NCBI RefSeq assembly: GCF_008386695.1
Contig: NZ_VUOC01000001.1
Coordinates: 904,347 to 968,346, forward strand
Reading direction: 5' to 3'
From: Chitinophaga agrisoli
GTDB lineage: Bacteria; Bacteroidota; Bacteroidia; Chitinophagales; Chitinophagaceae
DNA length: 64,000 bases
The translations under genes and the position numbers were made by a program. The notes below the pieces were generated by a model. It had not been told where the DNA came from, did not search any database, and was given only the letters and a program-made list of their open reading frames with translations. Positions 45,642-53,357 of the stretch are shown piece by piece; within the stretch, counting starts at the first letter, position 1; each line of letters starts with the position of its first letter.

Positions 45642-45722
45642 TTATGGGGTGCTTTGTAACGGTATGAATATAAGGAGATTAAGTAGGTGAGGGTGGCTGA
45701 AAGCCGCTGTTTCCGGGGATTT

Positions 45723-45777
45723 ATATGGGTTGCATATGAGTGGGATATGGGTGTAATATGGGAAACATATAGGGGAA
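45723..45777. repeat. Five tandem 11-bp repeats of the ATATGGG type
   Basis: Five consecutive units of exactly 11 bases begin with ATATGGG or a one-base variant: 45723 ATATGGGTTGC, 45734 ATATGAGTGGG, 45745 ATATGGGTGTA, 45756 ATATGGGAAAC, 45767 ATATAGGGGAA. The first seven bases are conserved and the last four vary, the pattern of heptamer direct repeats bound on one face of the helix by winged-helix (OmpR/SARP-type) regulators. It lies in a 442-base gene-free stretch upstream of the beta-barrel cluster. Confidence 0.75.
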
Positions 45778-45997
45778 CGGTAAAAGCGGACAGCCTATGA
45801 GACCAGTTGTTTGTGAGCAAGGATGGCGGCTATTTTGGGCGATCCGGCCCGGTATGAACTGAGGATAAAAAGCCGCGTAAAGGCCTTACAGTGAGGGTAT
45901 AGAAATGGCTGTGATTGCTGTGGAAAATGTGTTGCAACTAATTTAAAATCAATCCAATAGATCATGTGGAATTGTGGTTGGCATAGTCTTTGGAAAA

Positions 45998-46019
45998 ACG
46001 CTTTTGTAACTAAAAGCGT
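45998..46019 (+). promoter_or_regulatory. Hairpin directly before the first barrel gene start codon
   Basis: ACGCTTTT (45998-46005) and AAAAGCGT (46012-46019) form a perfect 8-bp stem with a 6-base loop, 5 bases before the ATG at 46025. If transcribed, it would occupy the ribosome-binding region. Confidence 0.5.
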
Positions 46020-46024
46020 AGATT

Positions 46025-46726
46025 ATGGCAAAGAAGTTAATCCTCTCCATTGCAGCACTGGCCCTATCAATGGCGGCCATGTCACAGGTTCGTGTAGGTA
46101 TTAAGGGTGGCCTGAACCTGTCTAACATTTCAGTAAGTAATGATGGTTCTGTGGATAACAACAGAACATTAACCGGGTATCATATCGGGGTAATTACTGA
46201 CCTTCCGTTGATCAAGAATATCCTTTCTTTTCAGCCCGGTGTATTCTATACTACTAAAGGCTCCAAACTGGAATCCGGTAGTAAGAGCAATCCATCGTTA
46301 ACGGACCCTTATTCCAGGTTTAGCACCCGTCCGTCGTACATCGAAGTACCGTTGAATTTTGTTGGTAAAATCCCCCTGGGCACGGATGCGCGGCTTTTTG
46401 CGGGAATTGGCCCGTATTTTGCCTTTGGTGTGGCCGGTAAGAACAAATACGAGTTTGACAACGGCACCCTGAATAATTCAGGTAGTTCCAAAATTGAGTG
46501 GGATGATGATACGCCGTTCAATAATGATGATCCTAACCAGGGCTGGAACAAGTACAAACGTTTTGACTGGGGTGGTAATCTGATGGTAGGCGCAGAAGTT
46601 TCACATTTCCTGATCGCTGCACAGTATGGTCTTGGGTTTAACAAGATAAATTCCGGCGCGGAAGACAGCAGTGATAACAAGAGTAAGAACCGGGTGTTCA
46701 GCGTATCAGTGGGTTTCTTGTTTTAA
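46025..46726 (+). CDS. Outer-membrane beta-barrel protein, copy 1 of 4
   Basis: A 233-residue exported protein. The signal peptide MAKKLILSIAALALSMAAMSQ is followed by VRVGIKGGLNLSNIS, the typical start of the PorT/OMP_b-brl_2 family of eight- to ten-strand barrels. Alternating strands and the C-terminal RVFSVSVGFLF, with a terminal aromatic, fit insertion by the BAM complex. Blocks shared with the next three genes are LxxQPGxxxTxKG, YIEVPLNFVGKIP, GxGPYFAFGVAGK and the last strand. Residues of ~150-185 (Asp/Asn-rich) form a loop unique to this copy. Function unknown. Confidence 0.82.
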   Translation: MAKKLILSIAALALSMAAMSQVRVGIKGGLNLSNISVSNDGSVDNNRTLTGYHIGVITDLPLIKNILSFQPGVFYTTKGSKLESGSKSNPSLTDPYSRFSTRPSYIEVPLNFVGKIPLGTDARLFAGIGPYFAFGVAGKNKYEFDNGTLNNSGSSKIEWDDDTPFNNDDPNQGWNKYKRFDWGGNLMVGAEVSHFLIAAQYGLGFNKINSGAEDSSDNKSKNRVFSVSVGFLF

Positions 46727-46862
46727 ACAATTATTCATCCACTATTGTATATAAGTATTAGTTTTTTGATCACCTGGTGCGTACAGGCCGTACCATCCTT
46801 AACCGAAATACACAAGGTATAGGCCCTGCCTGTAGGGGTTTGTGCCGGCAAAAAACGCGCAA

Positions 46863-47492
46863 ATGAAAAAAGTACTATTATCTGTCGCTGCCATGCTGAT
46901 TGCAGGACTATCCTTTGGACAGGTAAAATGGGGTGTAGTAGCAGGCCCTAATTTTTCCAGCTATACACAAAAATCCGCGGGTGATAAAGAAACCAGCAGC
47001 ATTCTTACGCATGTGCGTGCAGGTGTTACAGCAGATCTTCCGCTGGCTGACGAATTCTTTATCGGTACCGGGTTACTGTTTGCAGGAAAGGGCGGAAAGG
47101 CGAAGGACATTGATCTGAAGACCACCTTATCCTATCTGCAGCTACCCATCCTTTTCACTTACAAACCGCAGGTAGGTACCGGTAACCTGGTACTGGGAGT
47201 AGGCCCCTATGTGGCTTATGGCCTGGGTGGTAAGCACAAGGGAACCATCGCCAATGTAAGCTCTGAAGTAAAGGCTTTTGATGACGAAGCAGGTAATGCT
47301 AAGTTGAGCCGTTTTGATGCAGGTGGTGGCATACAGGTAGGTTATGAAATGCCGCAGGGCCTTTATTTTGGTTTAAATGCGGACTTAGGACTGGTGAATG
47401 TTGCCAGCGAAAAGACCATTGCCGGGCAGGATTATTCCTGGAGGAACACTTCTTTTGGTGTATCCGTTGGATATAAATTTGGCGGCAAATAA
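46863..47492 (+). CDS. Outer-membrane beta-barrel protein, copy 2 of 4
   Basis: A 209-residue paralog. ATG 46863 gives signal peptide MKKVLLSVAAMLIAGLSFGQ, then VKWGVVAGPNFSSYT. It shares FxIGTGLLFAGKG, YLQLPILFTYKP, LGVGPYVAYGLGGK and the closing FGVSVGYKFGGK with its neighbours. This is the shortest copy and has the fewest acidic loop residues. It starts 136 bases after copy 1 and is followed by its own hairpin terminator. Function unknown; a porin or small-molecule-binding barrel is possible. Confidence 0.82.
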   Translation: MKKVLLSVAAMLIAGLSFGQVKWGVVAGPNFSSYTQKSAGDKETSSILTHVRAGVTADLPLADEFFIGTGLLFAGKGGKAKDIDLKTTLSYLQLPILFTYKPQVGTGNLVLGVGPYVAYGLGGKHKGTIANVSSEVKAFDDEAGNAKLSRFDAGGGIQVGYEMPQGLYFGLNADLGLVNVASEKTIAGQDYSWRNTSFGVSVGYKFGGK

Positions 47493-47849
47493 GATCTATG
47501 TTTTTAAGGAGCAGAGGCTCCCGATCAGATAGTTGGACGGCCTGGGGCCCGGGTTACCGGGGCTCAGGCCGTTTAGTCTTTTACGGAGTTTTATTGGGCT
47601 GGGTTTGGGATGCGAGGGCATTTATTACTAAGCCTGGCTATCCGCTGTTATCATTTCAGGTATTACCGGTAAGACAATTATATGATCCTCAGGCCTAAGG
47701 GATCATCCTTGCTATCATCCCCGGCAATTTTTCTTTTGTTAACCTACAATATATATCATAATTCGTACTTTAGCCCCCCAAGAGTATGTGATGTTTGTAA
47801 TTCCCTAATTAGTTTTCACAGGTTTTTTCATATTAAACAGGACAGATGG
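47493..47849. other. Intergenic region between barrel copies 2 and 3
   Basis: This 357-base stretch holds the hairpin terminator of copy 2 and then AT-rich sequence that should contain the promoter of copy 3. The frame of copy 3 stays open back to 47682, but that extension lacks signal-peptide character. Nothing else was recognised. Confidence 0.5.
47537..47581 (+). terminator. Probable terminator after barrel copy 2
   Basis: ACGGCCTG (47537-47544) and CAGGCCGT (47565-47572) flank a GC-rich inner region and are followed by TTAGTCTTTTA. The T-run is weak, so confidence is moderate. Confidence 0.6.
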
Positions 47850-48560
47850 ATGAAAAATTTTACTTGCCTATTATTATTGGCCGTAGTGGCCAGTTTACCC
47901 CTGCGTGCGCAGATCAGCGTTGGCTTTCGCGGCGGGTATAGTTTTGCCACTATGCGCTATGACGACCCTACCATTGGTTATAAGAATAACGGGATAGGTT
48001 CCCCCAGCGCGATCAGCAGCTGGCATGCGGACTTTATACTGGACATGCCGGTTGGCCATCAAGGCTTTTACCTGCAGCCTGTTTTCCGTTATATAACCAA
48101 AGGCGCAAATTTTGAGCAGCCGTCGACCCGGCCTACGGGGGTATACCTGCCTTCTGCCAATAAAATCACCCTTCATTACCTGGAGCTCCCGGTAAACCTG
48201 CTGTACAAGCTGCCGGTATCTTTTGGCAAGATCACTGCCGGCGCCGGGCCATATATAGGCTACGGGCTTAGCGGGAAGTATAATGTAGCGATCAGCTATG
48301 ATGATGGGAAGGTGCTGCAGAATAATGAGCAGAGCATTGATTTTCAAAAGGGCTCAGGGATCCTTTCTACCAATACCCAGTTAAGACGTTGGGACGCCGG
48401 GGCCAATTTTATGGTAGGCGTGGAGTTTAACAGCCTTATCGTCATTGGGGCTAATTATAGCCTGGGTTTGACAGATCTGGACAAATCGTCCGTTACTTCA
48501 CTGAAGAACAGTTACCTGGGTGTGAGCCTGGGCGTGATCCTGAACCGGGAAGATTACTAG
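47850..48560 (+). CDS. Outer-membrane beta-barrel protein, copy 3 of 4
   Basis: A 236-residue paralog. ATG 47850 gives the signal peptide MKNFTCLLLLAVVASLPLRAQ and then ISVGFRGGYSFATMRYDD. Shared blocks are FYLQPVFRYITKGANF, HYLELPVNLLYKLP, GAGPYIGYGLSGKY, RRWDAGANFMVGVEF and NYSLGLTDLDK. It has a longer loop near residues 85-105 (Pro/Thr-rich) than copies 2 and 4. It has its own terminator. It is likely regulated apart from the others, since each copy carries its own terminator or spacer. Function unknown. Confidence 0.82.
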   Translation: MKNFTCLLLLAVVASLPLRAQISVGFRGGYSFATMRYDDPTIGYKNNGIGSPSAISSWHADFILDMPVGHQGFYLQPVFRYITKGANFEQPSTRPTGVYLPSANKITLHYLELPVNLLYKLPVSFGKITAGAGPYIGYGLSGKYNVAISYDDGKVLQNNEQSIDFQKGSGILSTNTQLRRWDAGANFMVGVEFNSLIVIGANYSLGLTDLDKSSVTSLKNSYLGVSLGVILNREDY

Positions 48561-48603
48561 GGGCGAAGGGCCATCCGGTTAATGGTGGTTCCTGCAGCTA
48601 TTT

Positions 48604-48646
48604 AAAGCGGGTATATCAGACGCTGATATGCCCGCTTTTTATTTTG
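48604..48646 (+). terminator. Intrinsic terminator after barrel copy 3
   Basis: AAAGCGGGTATATCAG (48604-48619) and CTGATATGCCCGCTTT (48623-48638) pair over 16 bp with one wobble and a 3-base loop, followed by TTATTTT. Confidence 0.92.
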
Positions 48647-48758
48647 TAATGGCCGCCGGAAGATGACCAGGGACTATTTTTTGCCTTGAACTGTGATCAT
48701 TATATCAACAAGATCAGTATACGGAGCTTACTGTAACCCGCTTAGACCCATTGAATTA

Positions 48759-48770
48759 GTAGAATTCTAC
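48759..48770. promoter_or_regulatory. 12-bp perfect palindrome upstream of barrel copy 4
   Basis: GTAGAATTCTAC is a perfect palindrome about 90 bases upstream of the -7 box of copy 4. It is a candidate operator for a dimeric regulator; chance occurrence in AT-rich DNA cannot be excluded. Confidence 0.35.
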
Positions 48771-48858
48771 ATAACATCGCCTATCTGATGAGGATATGAT
48801 TTAATAAGAAATCGAATATTTATTTTGATTAAATTATATTATTTAAAAATATGTTGCT

Positions 48859-48866
48859 TATCTTTG
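48859..48866 (+). promoter_or_regulatory. Bacteroidota -7 box for barrel copy 4
   Basis: TATCTTTG is an exact TAnnTTTG match 34 bases before the ATG at 48900, behind an AT-rich stretch that could act as an UP-like element. It also shows that the longer frame from 48825 is not the real start. Confidence 0.6.
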
Positions 48867-48899
48867 CACCGCAAATTTTTAACCAAACAAGTTTTCACA

Positions 48900-49535
48900 A
48901 TGAAAAAGTATGCATTATTAGTACTGTTGGCCCTTGGAACCCTATCAACCTATGCCCAAGTTTCTTTTGGTCTTAAAGCAGGTTACAGCAACAGCAACAT
49001 CAAATTTGAAGACAATGAAGGTATCTCCAGGCTGTCTGCATGGCACGCTGGCGTTATCGCTGATCTGTCCCTGTCAGAAGACTTCTCTTTACAGCCCCAG
49101 CTGTTAGTAAGCGCTAAAGGCGCCCAACAAGGCGGCGTTTCTGTAGGCGGCCTGAATGTAGGCGGTACCAAAATGAGCCTGACTTACCTGGAACTGCCTG
49201 TTAACTTCATGTACAAAATCAAAGCTGGTTCCGGCAAATTCTTCATCGGTGTTGGTCCTTACATCGCTTATGGTATCGGTGGTAAAATCGGTGACCAGAA
49301 GATCAAGTTTGACGGTAAAAGCTTCGAAGAAGTTGGTGAAGGCGACGAAAACGCTCACCTGAAAGCACTGGATTTTGGTGGTAACATCCTGGCTGGTTAT
49401 GAGCTGAAGAACGGTCTGCTGTTCAGCATCAACTACAGCATGGGTCTGACTGATATCAGCGCTGACGACGAAAAATCAAAGAATAACTACTTTGGTGTTA
49501 GCGTTGGTTACCTGTTACATACAAAGAAGAAATAA
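48900..49535 (+). CDS. Outer-membrane beta-barrel protein, copy 4 of 4, probably highly expressed
   Basis: A 211-residue paralog with signal peptide MKKYALLVLLALGTLSTYAQ, followed by VSFGLKAGYSNSNIKFED. Shared blocks are FSLQPQLLVSAKGAQQGG, YLELPVNFMYKIK, GVGPYIAYGIGGKIG, NILAGYELKNG and NYSMGLTDIS. Unlike its neighbours, it uses a narrow set of codons (GGT for Gly, CTG for Leu, AAA for Lys, GCT for Ala are prominent), has a strong AT-rich promoter and a perfect terminator, all signs of an abundant outer-membrane protein. Function unknown. Confidence 0.85.
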   Translation: MKKYALLVLLALGTLSTYAQVSFGLKAGYSNSNIKFEDNEGISRLSAWHAGVIADLSLSEDFSLQPQLLVSAKGAQQGGVSVGGLNVGGTKMSLTYLELPVNFMYKIKAGSGKFFIGVGPYIAYGIGGKIGDQKIKFDGKSFEEVGEGDENAHLKALDFGGNILAGYELKNGLLFSINYSMGLTDISADDEKSKNNYFGVSVGYLLHTKKK

Positions 49536-49561
49536 CCATAATAGGAATATAGTACACTTGT

Positions 49562-49594
49562 ACCGTCCCGCCACAGCGGGACGGTTTTTTTTTG
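49562..49594 (+). terminator. Intrinsic terminator after barrel copy 4
   Basis: ACCGTCCCGC (49562-49571) and GCGGGACGGT (49576-49585) form a perfect 10-bp GC-rich stem with a CACA loop, followed by a run of eight T. Confidence 0.95.
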
Positions 49595-49777
49595 TGCCTG
49601 CTAGGGGGAGAAGGGGGCTATGCCGTCTTTATAGCGTATCGACATAGACAAAAAACAAAAAGTGTGACAGTTATTCGTATATGCCAGTGCGTTTCCACGT
49701 AATGGCATTTTTTATGGGCAAAAAGAAAGCTGCTCCGGGAAGGGAGCAGCTGTAATGAGATGGAGGGAGGCGGTCCC

Positions 49778-50731
49778 TTATATTATAGCTTCTACTACTG
49801 TCTTTATCACATTGGGTTTACCCAGGGTATAATAGTGCAGCACGGGTACGCCAAATTGTTTGAGCTCCCTGGACTGCTGTATTAACCAGCGGGTGCCTAC
49901 TTCTTCCACTTCCTTGTCTGTTTTGCACTTCATTACTTCAGAGGCCAGCTCATCCGGGATGTCAACGAAGAAGGTGCGGGGCAGTACGGTCAGCTGTTTC
50001 TTGGAGGTAAGCGGTTTGAGGCCTGGTATGATAGGCACGGTGATGCCCATCTCGCGGCATTTTGCCACAAAATCGAAGAATTTCTGGTTATTGAAGAACA
50101 TCTGGGTAACGATATAGTCAGCGCCCTGCTCCACCTTTCTTTTGAGGTGGGAGATGTCTGTCTGCATATTGGGCGACTCGAAGTGTTTTTCCGGGTAGCC
50201 GGCCACGCCGATGCAGAATTTTGTTTTGAGGCCGCCCTGGAGGTCTTCTTCCTGGTAGATACCGTTGTTCATGTTCACTACCTGCTGGAGCAGCTCAATG
50301 GCGTAGCGGTGGCCGTGCGGGTCTGGCTCAAAGAAGGTCTCGTTCTTAGGCGCATCCCCGCGGAGGACCAGTACGTTATCCACGCCCAGGAAGTTAAGGT
50401 CTATGAGGGCGTTCTCTGTTTCCTCCCGGCTAAAACCGCCGCAGATAAGGTGGGGTACAGCATCCACATTATAATGGTTCATAATGGCAGCACAAATGCC
50501 TACGGTACCGGGGCGCTTACGGATCTCCACCTTTTCGAAGGAGCCATCCGCGCGCTTCTTGAACATATGCTCGCTACGGTGATAGGTAACATTAATGAAG
50601 GCGGGCTTAAATTCCATTAATGGGTCCAGGTGGTCATAAATAGACTCTATGCTCTTACCTTTCAGGGGGGGCAAGATCTCGAAGGAGATGAGGGTGTCTT
50701 TAGCCTGGGCAATATGTTCCGTGACTTTCAT
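49778..50731 (-). CDS. metF: Methylenetetrahydrofolate reductase
   Basis: A 317-residue FAD enzyme that reduces 5,10-methylene-THF to 5-methyl-THF for methionine synthesis. FEILPP at the N-terminus holds the catalytic Glu, NVTYHRSE the next strand, LVLRGDAPK the FAD-binding strand, and GADYIVTQMFFNNQKFFDF the (beta-alpha)8 C-terminal block; all match MetF. The length is normal. ATG 50731. I saw no SAM- or cobalamin-riboswitch-like structure in the 181 bases between it and the divergent lptB promoter. Confidence 0.96.
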   Translation of the reverse strand: MKVTEHIAQAKDTLISFEILPPLKGKSIESIYDHLDPLMEFKPAFINVTYHRSEHMFKKRADGSFEKVEIRKRPGTVGICAAIMNHYNVDAVPHLICGGFSREETENALIDLNFLGVDNVLVLRGDAPKNETFFEPDPHGHRYAIELLQQVVNMNNGIYQEEDLQGGLKTKFCIGVAGYPEKHFESPNMQTDISHLKRKVEQGADYIVTQMFFNNQKFFDFVAKCREMGITVPIIPGLKPLTSKKQLTVLPRTFFVDIPDELASEVMKCKTDKEVEEVGTRWLIQQSRELKQFGVPVLHYYTLGKPNVIKTVVEAII

Positions 50732-50894
50732 CCTTAATATTTTGTAGTTTGCTTGTTATAAGCCCTTCCGGCAAAACGGCTGTGCGGCTGAATTTGCAGT
50801 AGTGCTAAAGCAATGGCTGCAGTTATTTCGCATTCCCGGGATCATGGGTGTATCCCTTGCCGGTGGCAGGCTTTATTTTTATGACGCGCAAAAA

Positions 50895-50925
50895 TAATAT
50901 AATCTTGGTTAAATGGTTATTTTTG
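50895..50925 (+). promoter_or_regulatory. lptB promoter (-33/-7 of Bacteroidota type)
   Basis: TTGG at 50895-50898 and TATTTTTG at 50918-50925 (exact TAnnTTTG) are about 20 bases apart, the expected spacing. The start codon at 50940 lies 15 bases past the -7 box. The alternative ATG at 50913 would fall inside the promoter. Confidence 0.65.
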
Positions 50926-50939
50926 CTAAGTTTGAACAT

Positions 50940-51704
50940 ATGGTATTAAAAATACATACGGATCAGTTAGTTAAGCGGTACCGCAACAGGACCGTGGTGA
51001 ACCATGTGTCCGTAGAGGTGACACAGGGTGAGATAGTGGGGCTTCTGGGCCCCAATGGCGCGGGTAAGACGACCACTTTTTACATGGTGGTGGGCTTAAT
51101 TAAACCGGACGAGGGAGAGGTATTCCTCAATGATCTTAATATCACCAAGCTTCCCATGTATAAAAGGGCGCAGATGGGTATAGGCTATCTGCCGCAGGAG
51201 GCTTCTGTATTCCGTAAGCTGAGCGTGGAGGATAATATAGCGGCGGTACTGGAGATGACGACCCTGAAAAAGGCGGAGCAGAAGGAAAAGCTGGAAAGCC
51301 TGCTGGGCGAGTTCCGGCTGACACATGTGCGTAAGAGCCCGGGGGATGTGCTGAGCGGCGGCGAGCGCCGGCGTACGGAAATAGCCAGGGCCCTGGCGGT
51401 GGACCCCAAATTCATTTTGCTGGATGAGCCTTTTGCAGGTATTGACCCCATTGCGGTGGAGGACATCCAGTCTATTGTAGCGCGGTTGAAGTATAAGAAC
51501 ATTGGTATCCTTATTACGGACCATAACGTACAGGAAACACTGTCTATCACGGACAGGGCTTATTTATTGTTTGAGGGGAAGATACTGAAGGCGGGAAGCG
51601 CGGAAGAACTGGCAGCGGACGAACAGGTGAGAAAAGTGTATCTTGGGCAAAATTTCATTCTACGCCGCAAGAACTACCTGGACGAAGCTGCAAAACAACA
51701 ATAA
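50940..51704 (+). CDS. lptB: LPS-export ABC transporter ATPase LptB
   Basis: A 254-residue ATPase that powers LptFG to extract lipopolysaccharide from the inner membrane. Walker [10 protein letters not shown] (about residue 37), Q-loop YLPQEASVF, signature [15 protein letters not shown], Walker [14 protein letters not shown] and the switch His in TDHNV are all present; [17 protein letters not shown] and [13 protein letters not shown] are LptB-specific patterns. ATG 50940 is chosen because the promoter overlaps the upstream ATG. The GH3-family gene follows 20 bases later on the same strand. Confidence 0.96.
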   Translation: MVLKIHTDQLVKRYRNRTVVNHVSVEVTQGEIVGLLGPNGAGKTTTFYMVVGLIKPDEGEVFLNDLNITKLPMYKRAQMGIGYLPQEASVFRKLSVEDNIAAVLEMTTLKKAEQKEKLESLLGEFRLTHVRKSPGDVLSGGERRRTEIARALAVDPKFILLDEPFAGIDPIAVEDIQSIVARLKYKNIGILITDHNVQETLSITDRAYLLFEGKILKAGSAEELAADEQVRKVYLGQNFILRRKNYLDEAAKQQ

Positions 51705-51724
51705 ATTAACTGTATTATCCTATT

Positions 51725-53248
51725 ATGAGAATTTTAAGTCCTGCAATATCTCAATTAGCGCGTTTGCGTATGGGCCGCATAGAGTACTTTATGCAATACC
51801 CGTTACAGGTGCAGCAGCAGGTATTCCAAAGTTTGATCAGCGCCGCGCAGTATACGGAGTTTGGCAAACAGTACGGATTTTCCAGCATTTACAAGATAGA
51901 CGAATTTAAGCAACGGGTACCGGTGCACAACTATGATTCCATTAAGCCGTATATACAGCGCGTAATGGAAGGGCAGCAGAATGTACTGTGGAATACGCCT
52001 ATTAAATGGTTTGCAAAATCTAGCGGTACTACGGCGGATAAGAGCAAGTTCATACCGGTATCTGTAGAGAGCCTGGATGAATGCCATTACCGCTCCGGCC
52101 GCGATGTACTGTCTTTGTTCTATAATAATTTCCCGGACTCTGACCTGCTTACCGGCAAATCACTGGTGATAGGCGGCAGCCACCAGGTGAACAAACTATC
52201 ACCGGACAGCGATTCCTATTACGGGGACCTGAGCGCTGTGATGCTGCAGAACATGCCTTTTTACGGCAACATGATCCGTACGCCTGAACTTTCCATAGCC
52301 CTGATGGACGAATGGGAAGAGAAGATAGAGCGTATGGCCAACGCCGTTATACATGAGAATGTAACTTCCATTGCCGGCGTACCTACCTGGACGCTGGTAT
52401 TAATAAAACGCATCTTTGAGCTGACGGGCACTGATAACCTGGCGGATGTATGGCCCAACCTGGAGCTGTATATGCATGGCGGCGTAAGCTTTATGCCTTA
52501 CCGCGAGCAGTTCAGAAAACTGATCCGCAAGCCGGATATGTATTACCAGGAAACCTACAATGCATCTGAGGGCTTTTTTGCGGCACAGGATATCATTGGC
52601 CAGGAAGGCCTGCTGCTGTTCCTGAACCATGGCATCTTCTATGAGTTTATGCCCATGGAGGAATATGGCAAGGAGAACCCCCGCACGCTGCAGCTGCAGG
52701 ATGTGGAAATGGGCAAGAACTATGCGCTTATCATCAGCACCAATGGGGGCCTGTGGCGTTACCTGGTAGGGGATACCATCCAGTTTGTATCACTGGCGCC
52801 TTACCGCATAAAAGTAAGCGGCCGTACCAAGTCTTTCATTAATGCCTTTGGTGAGGAGCTGATAGTAGAAAATTCTGATAAGGCCATTGCGCATGCCTGC
52901 GAGGTGACCGGCGCTATTGTGAATGATTATACCGCAGCGCCTATTTATTTTAGCGATCAAGGCAACGGCGGACATGAATGGCTCGTAGAATTTGACGTGA
53001 TGCCAAATGATATGACCCGGTTTACCACCGTGCTGGATGATACGTTAAAGTCCATTAACTCTGATTACGAGGCCAAACGCCATAAAGATATAGCCCTGCA
53101 TATGCCGGTGGTGCATGTGATGCCTACCGGAACCTTTTGCGAGTGGTTAAAAAGCAAAGGTAAGCTGGGCGGGCAACACAAGGTACCGCGCCTGAATAAC
53201 GAAAGGCATTACATAGAGGAGATACTGCAGTTCTCCAGGACCATGTAA
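51725..53248 (+). CDS. GH3 auxin-responsive-type acyl-adenylating enzyme
   Basis: A 507-residue member of the GH3 (auxin-responsive promoter) family. These enzymes adenylate a carboxylate and pass it to an amine or thiol; plant members conjugate amino acids to hormones. The phosphate-binding loop is KSSGTTADKSKFIP (about residue 98), and the adenylate-forming motifs YNASEGFFAAQD and GGLWRYLVGDTIQF are typical. The C-terminal cap has GQHKVPRL. The native substrate in Bacteroidota is unknown. It sits 20 bases after lptB, and this pairing suggests an envelope lipid role; that is inference. Confidence 0.9.
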   Translation: MRILSPAISQLARLRMGRIEYFMQYPLQVQQQVFQSLISAAQYTEFGKQYGFSSIYKIDEFKQRVPVHNYDSIKPYIQRVMEGQQNVLWNTPIKWFAKSSGTTADKSKFIPVSVESLDECHYRSGRDVLSLFYNNFPDSDLLTGKSLVIGGSHQVNKLSPDSDSYYGDLSAVMLQNMPFYGNMIRTPELSIALMDEWEEKIERMANAVIHENVTSIAGVPTWTLVLIKRIFELTGTDNLADVWPNLELYMHGGVSFMPYREQFRKLIRKPDMYYQETYNASEGFFAAQDIIGQEGLLLFLNHGIFYEFMPMEEYGKENPRTLQLQDVEMGKNYALIISTNGGLWRYLVGDTIQFVSLAPYRIKVSGRTKSFINAFGEELIVENSDKAIAHACEVTGAIVNDYTAAPIYFSDQGNGGHEWLVEFDVMPNDMTRFTTVLDDTLKSINSDYEAKRHKDIALHMPVVHVMPTGTFCEWLKSKGKLGGQHKVPRLNNERHYIEEILQFSRTM

Positions 53249-53357
53249 GTGGCGACAACTGATATAAAGTACTGAGCCAGGCACTGCGTATTGTAGCAGC
53301 AGCAGGCCTGATCAACGGGATAATTCATTCTTAATTATTAATTGACAGACAGACAAC

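Larger units (their letters stand above)
45583..46024. other. Intergenic region upstream of the beta-barrel cluster
   Basis: This 442-base stretch holds the TlpA-gene terminator, the 11-bp repeat array and the hairpin in front of the first barrel gene. A 60-codon minus-strand frame (45638-45820) only reads through the repeat and is not called. Confidence 0.6.
48561..48899. other. Intergenic region between barrel copies 3 and 4
   Basis: This 339-base stretch holds the copy 3 terminator, the 12-bp palindrome and a strongly AT-rich promoter region with the -7 box of copy 4. No additional gene was recognised. Confidence 0.55.

Noticed and set aside
45638-45820. 60-codon frame on the minus strand over the 11-bp repeats
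   Set aside because: It results from reading through the repeat and has no start signal or homology pattern.
50732-50912. Possible SAM or cobalamin riboswitch before metF
   Set aside because: I looked for conserved pseudoknot or B12-box-like sequence and saw none; a covariance-model search would settle it.
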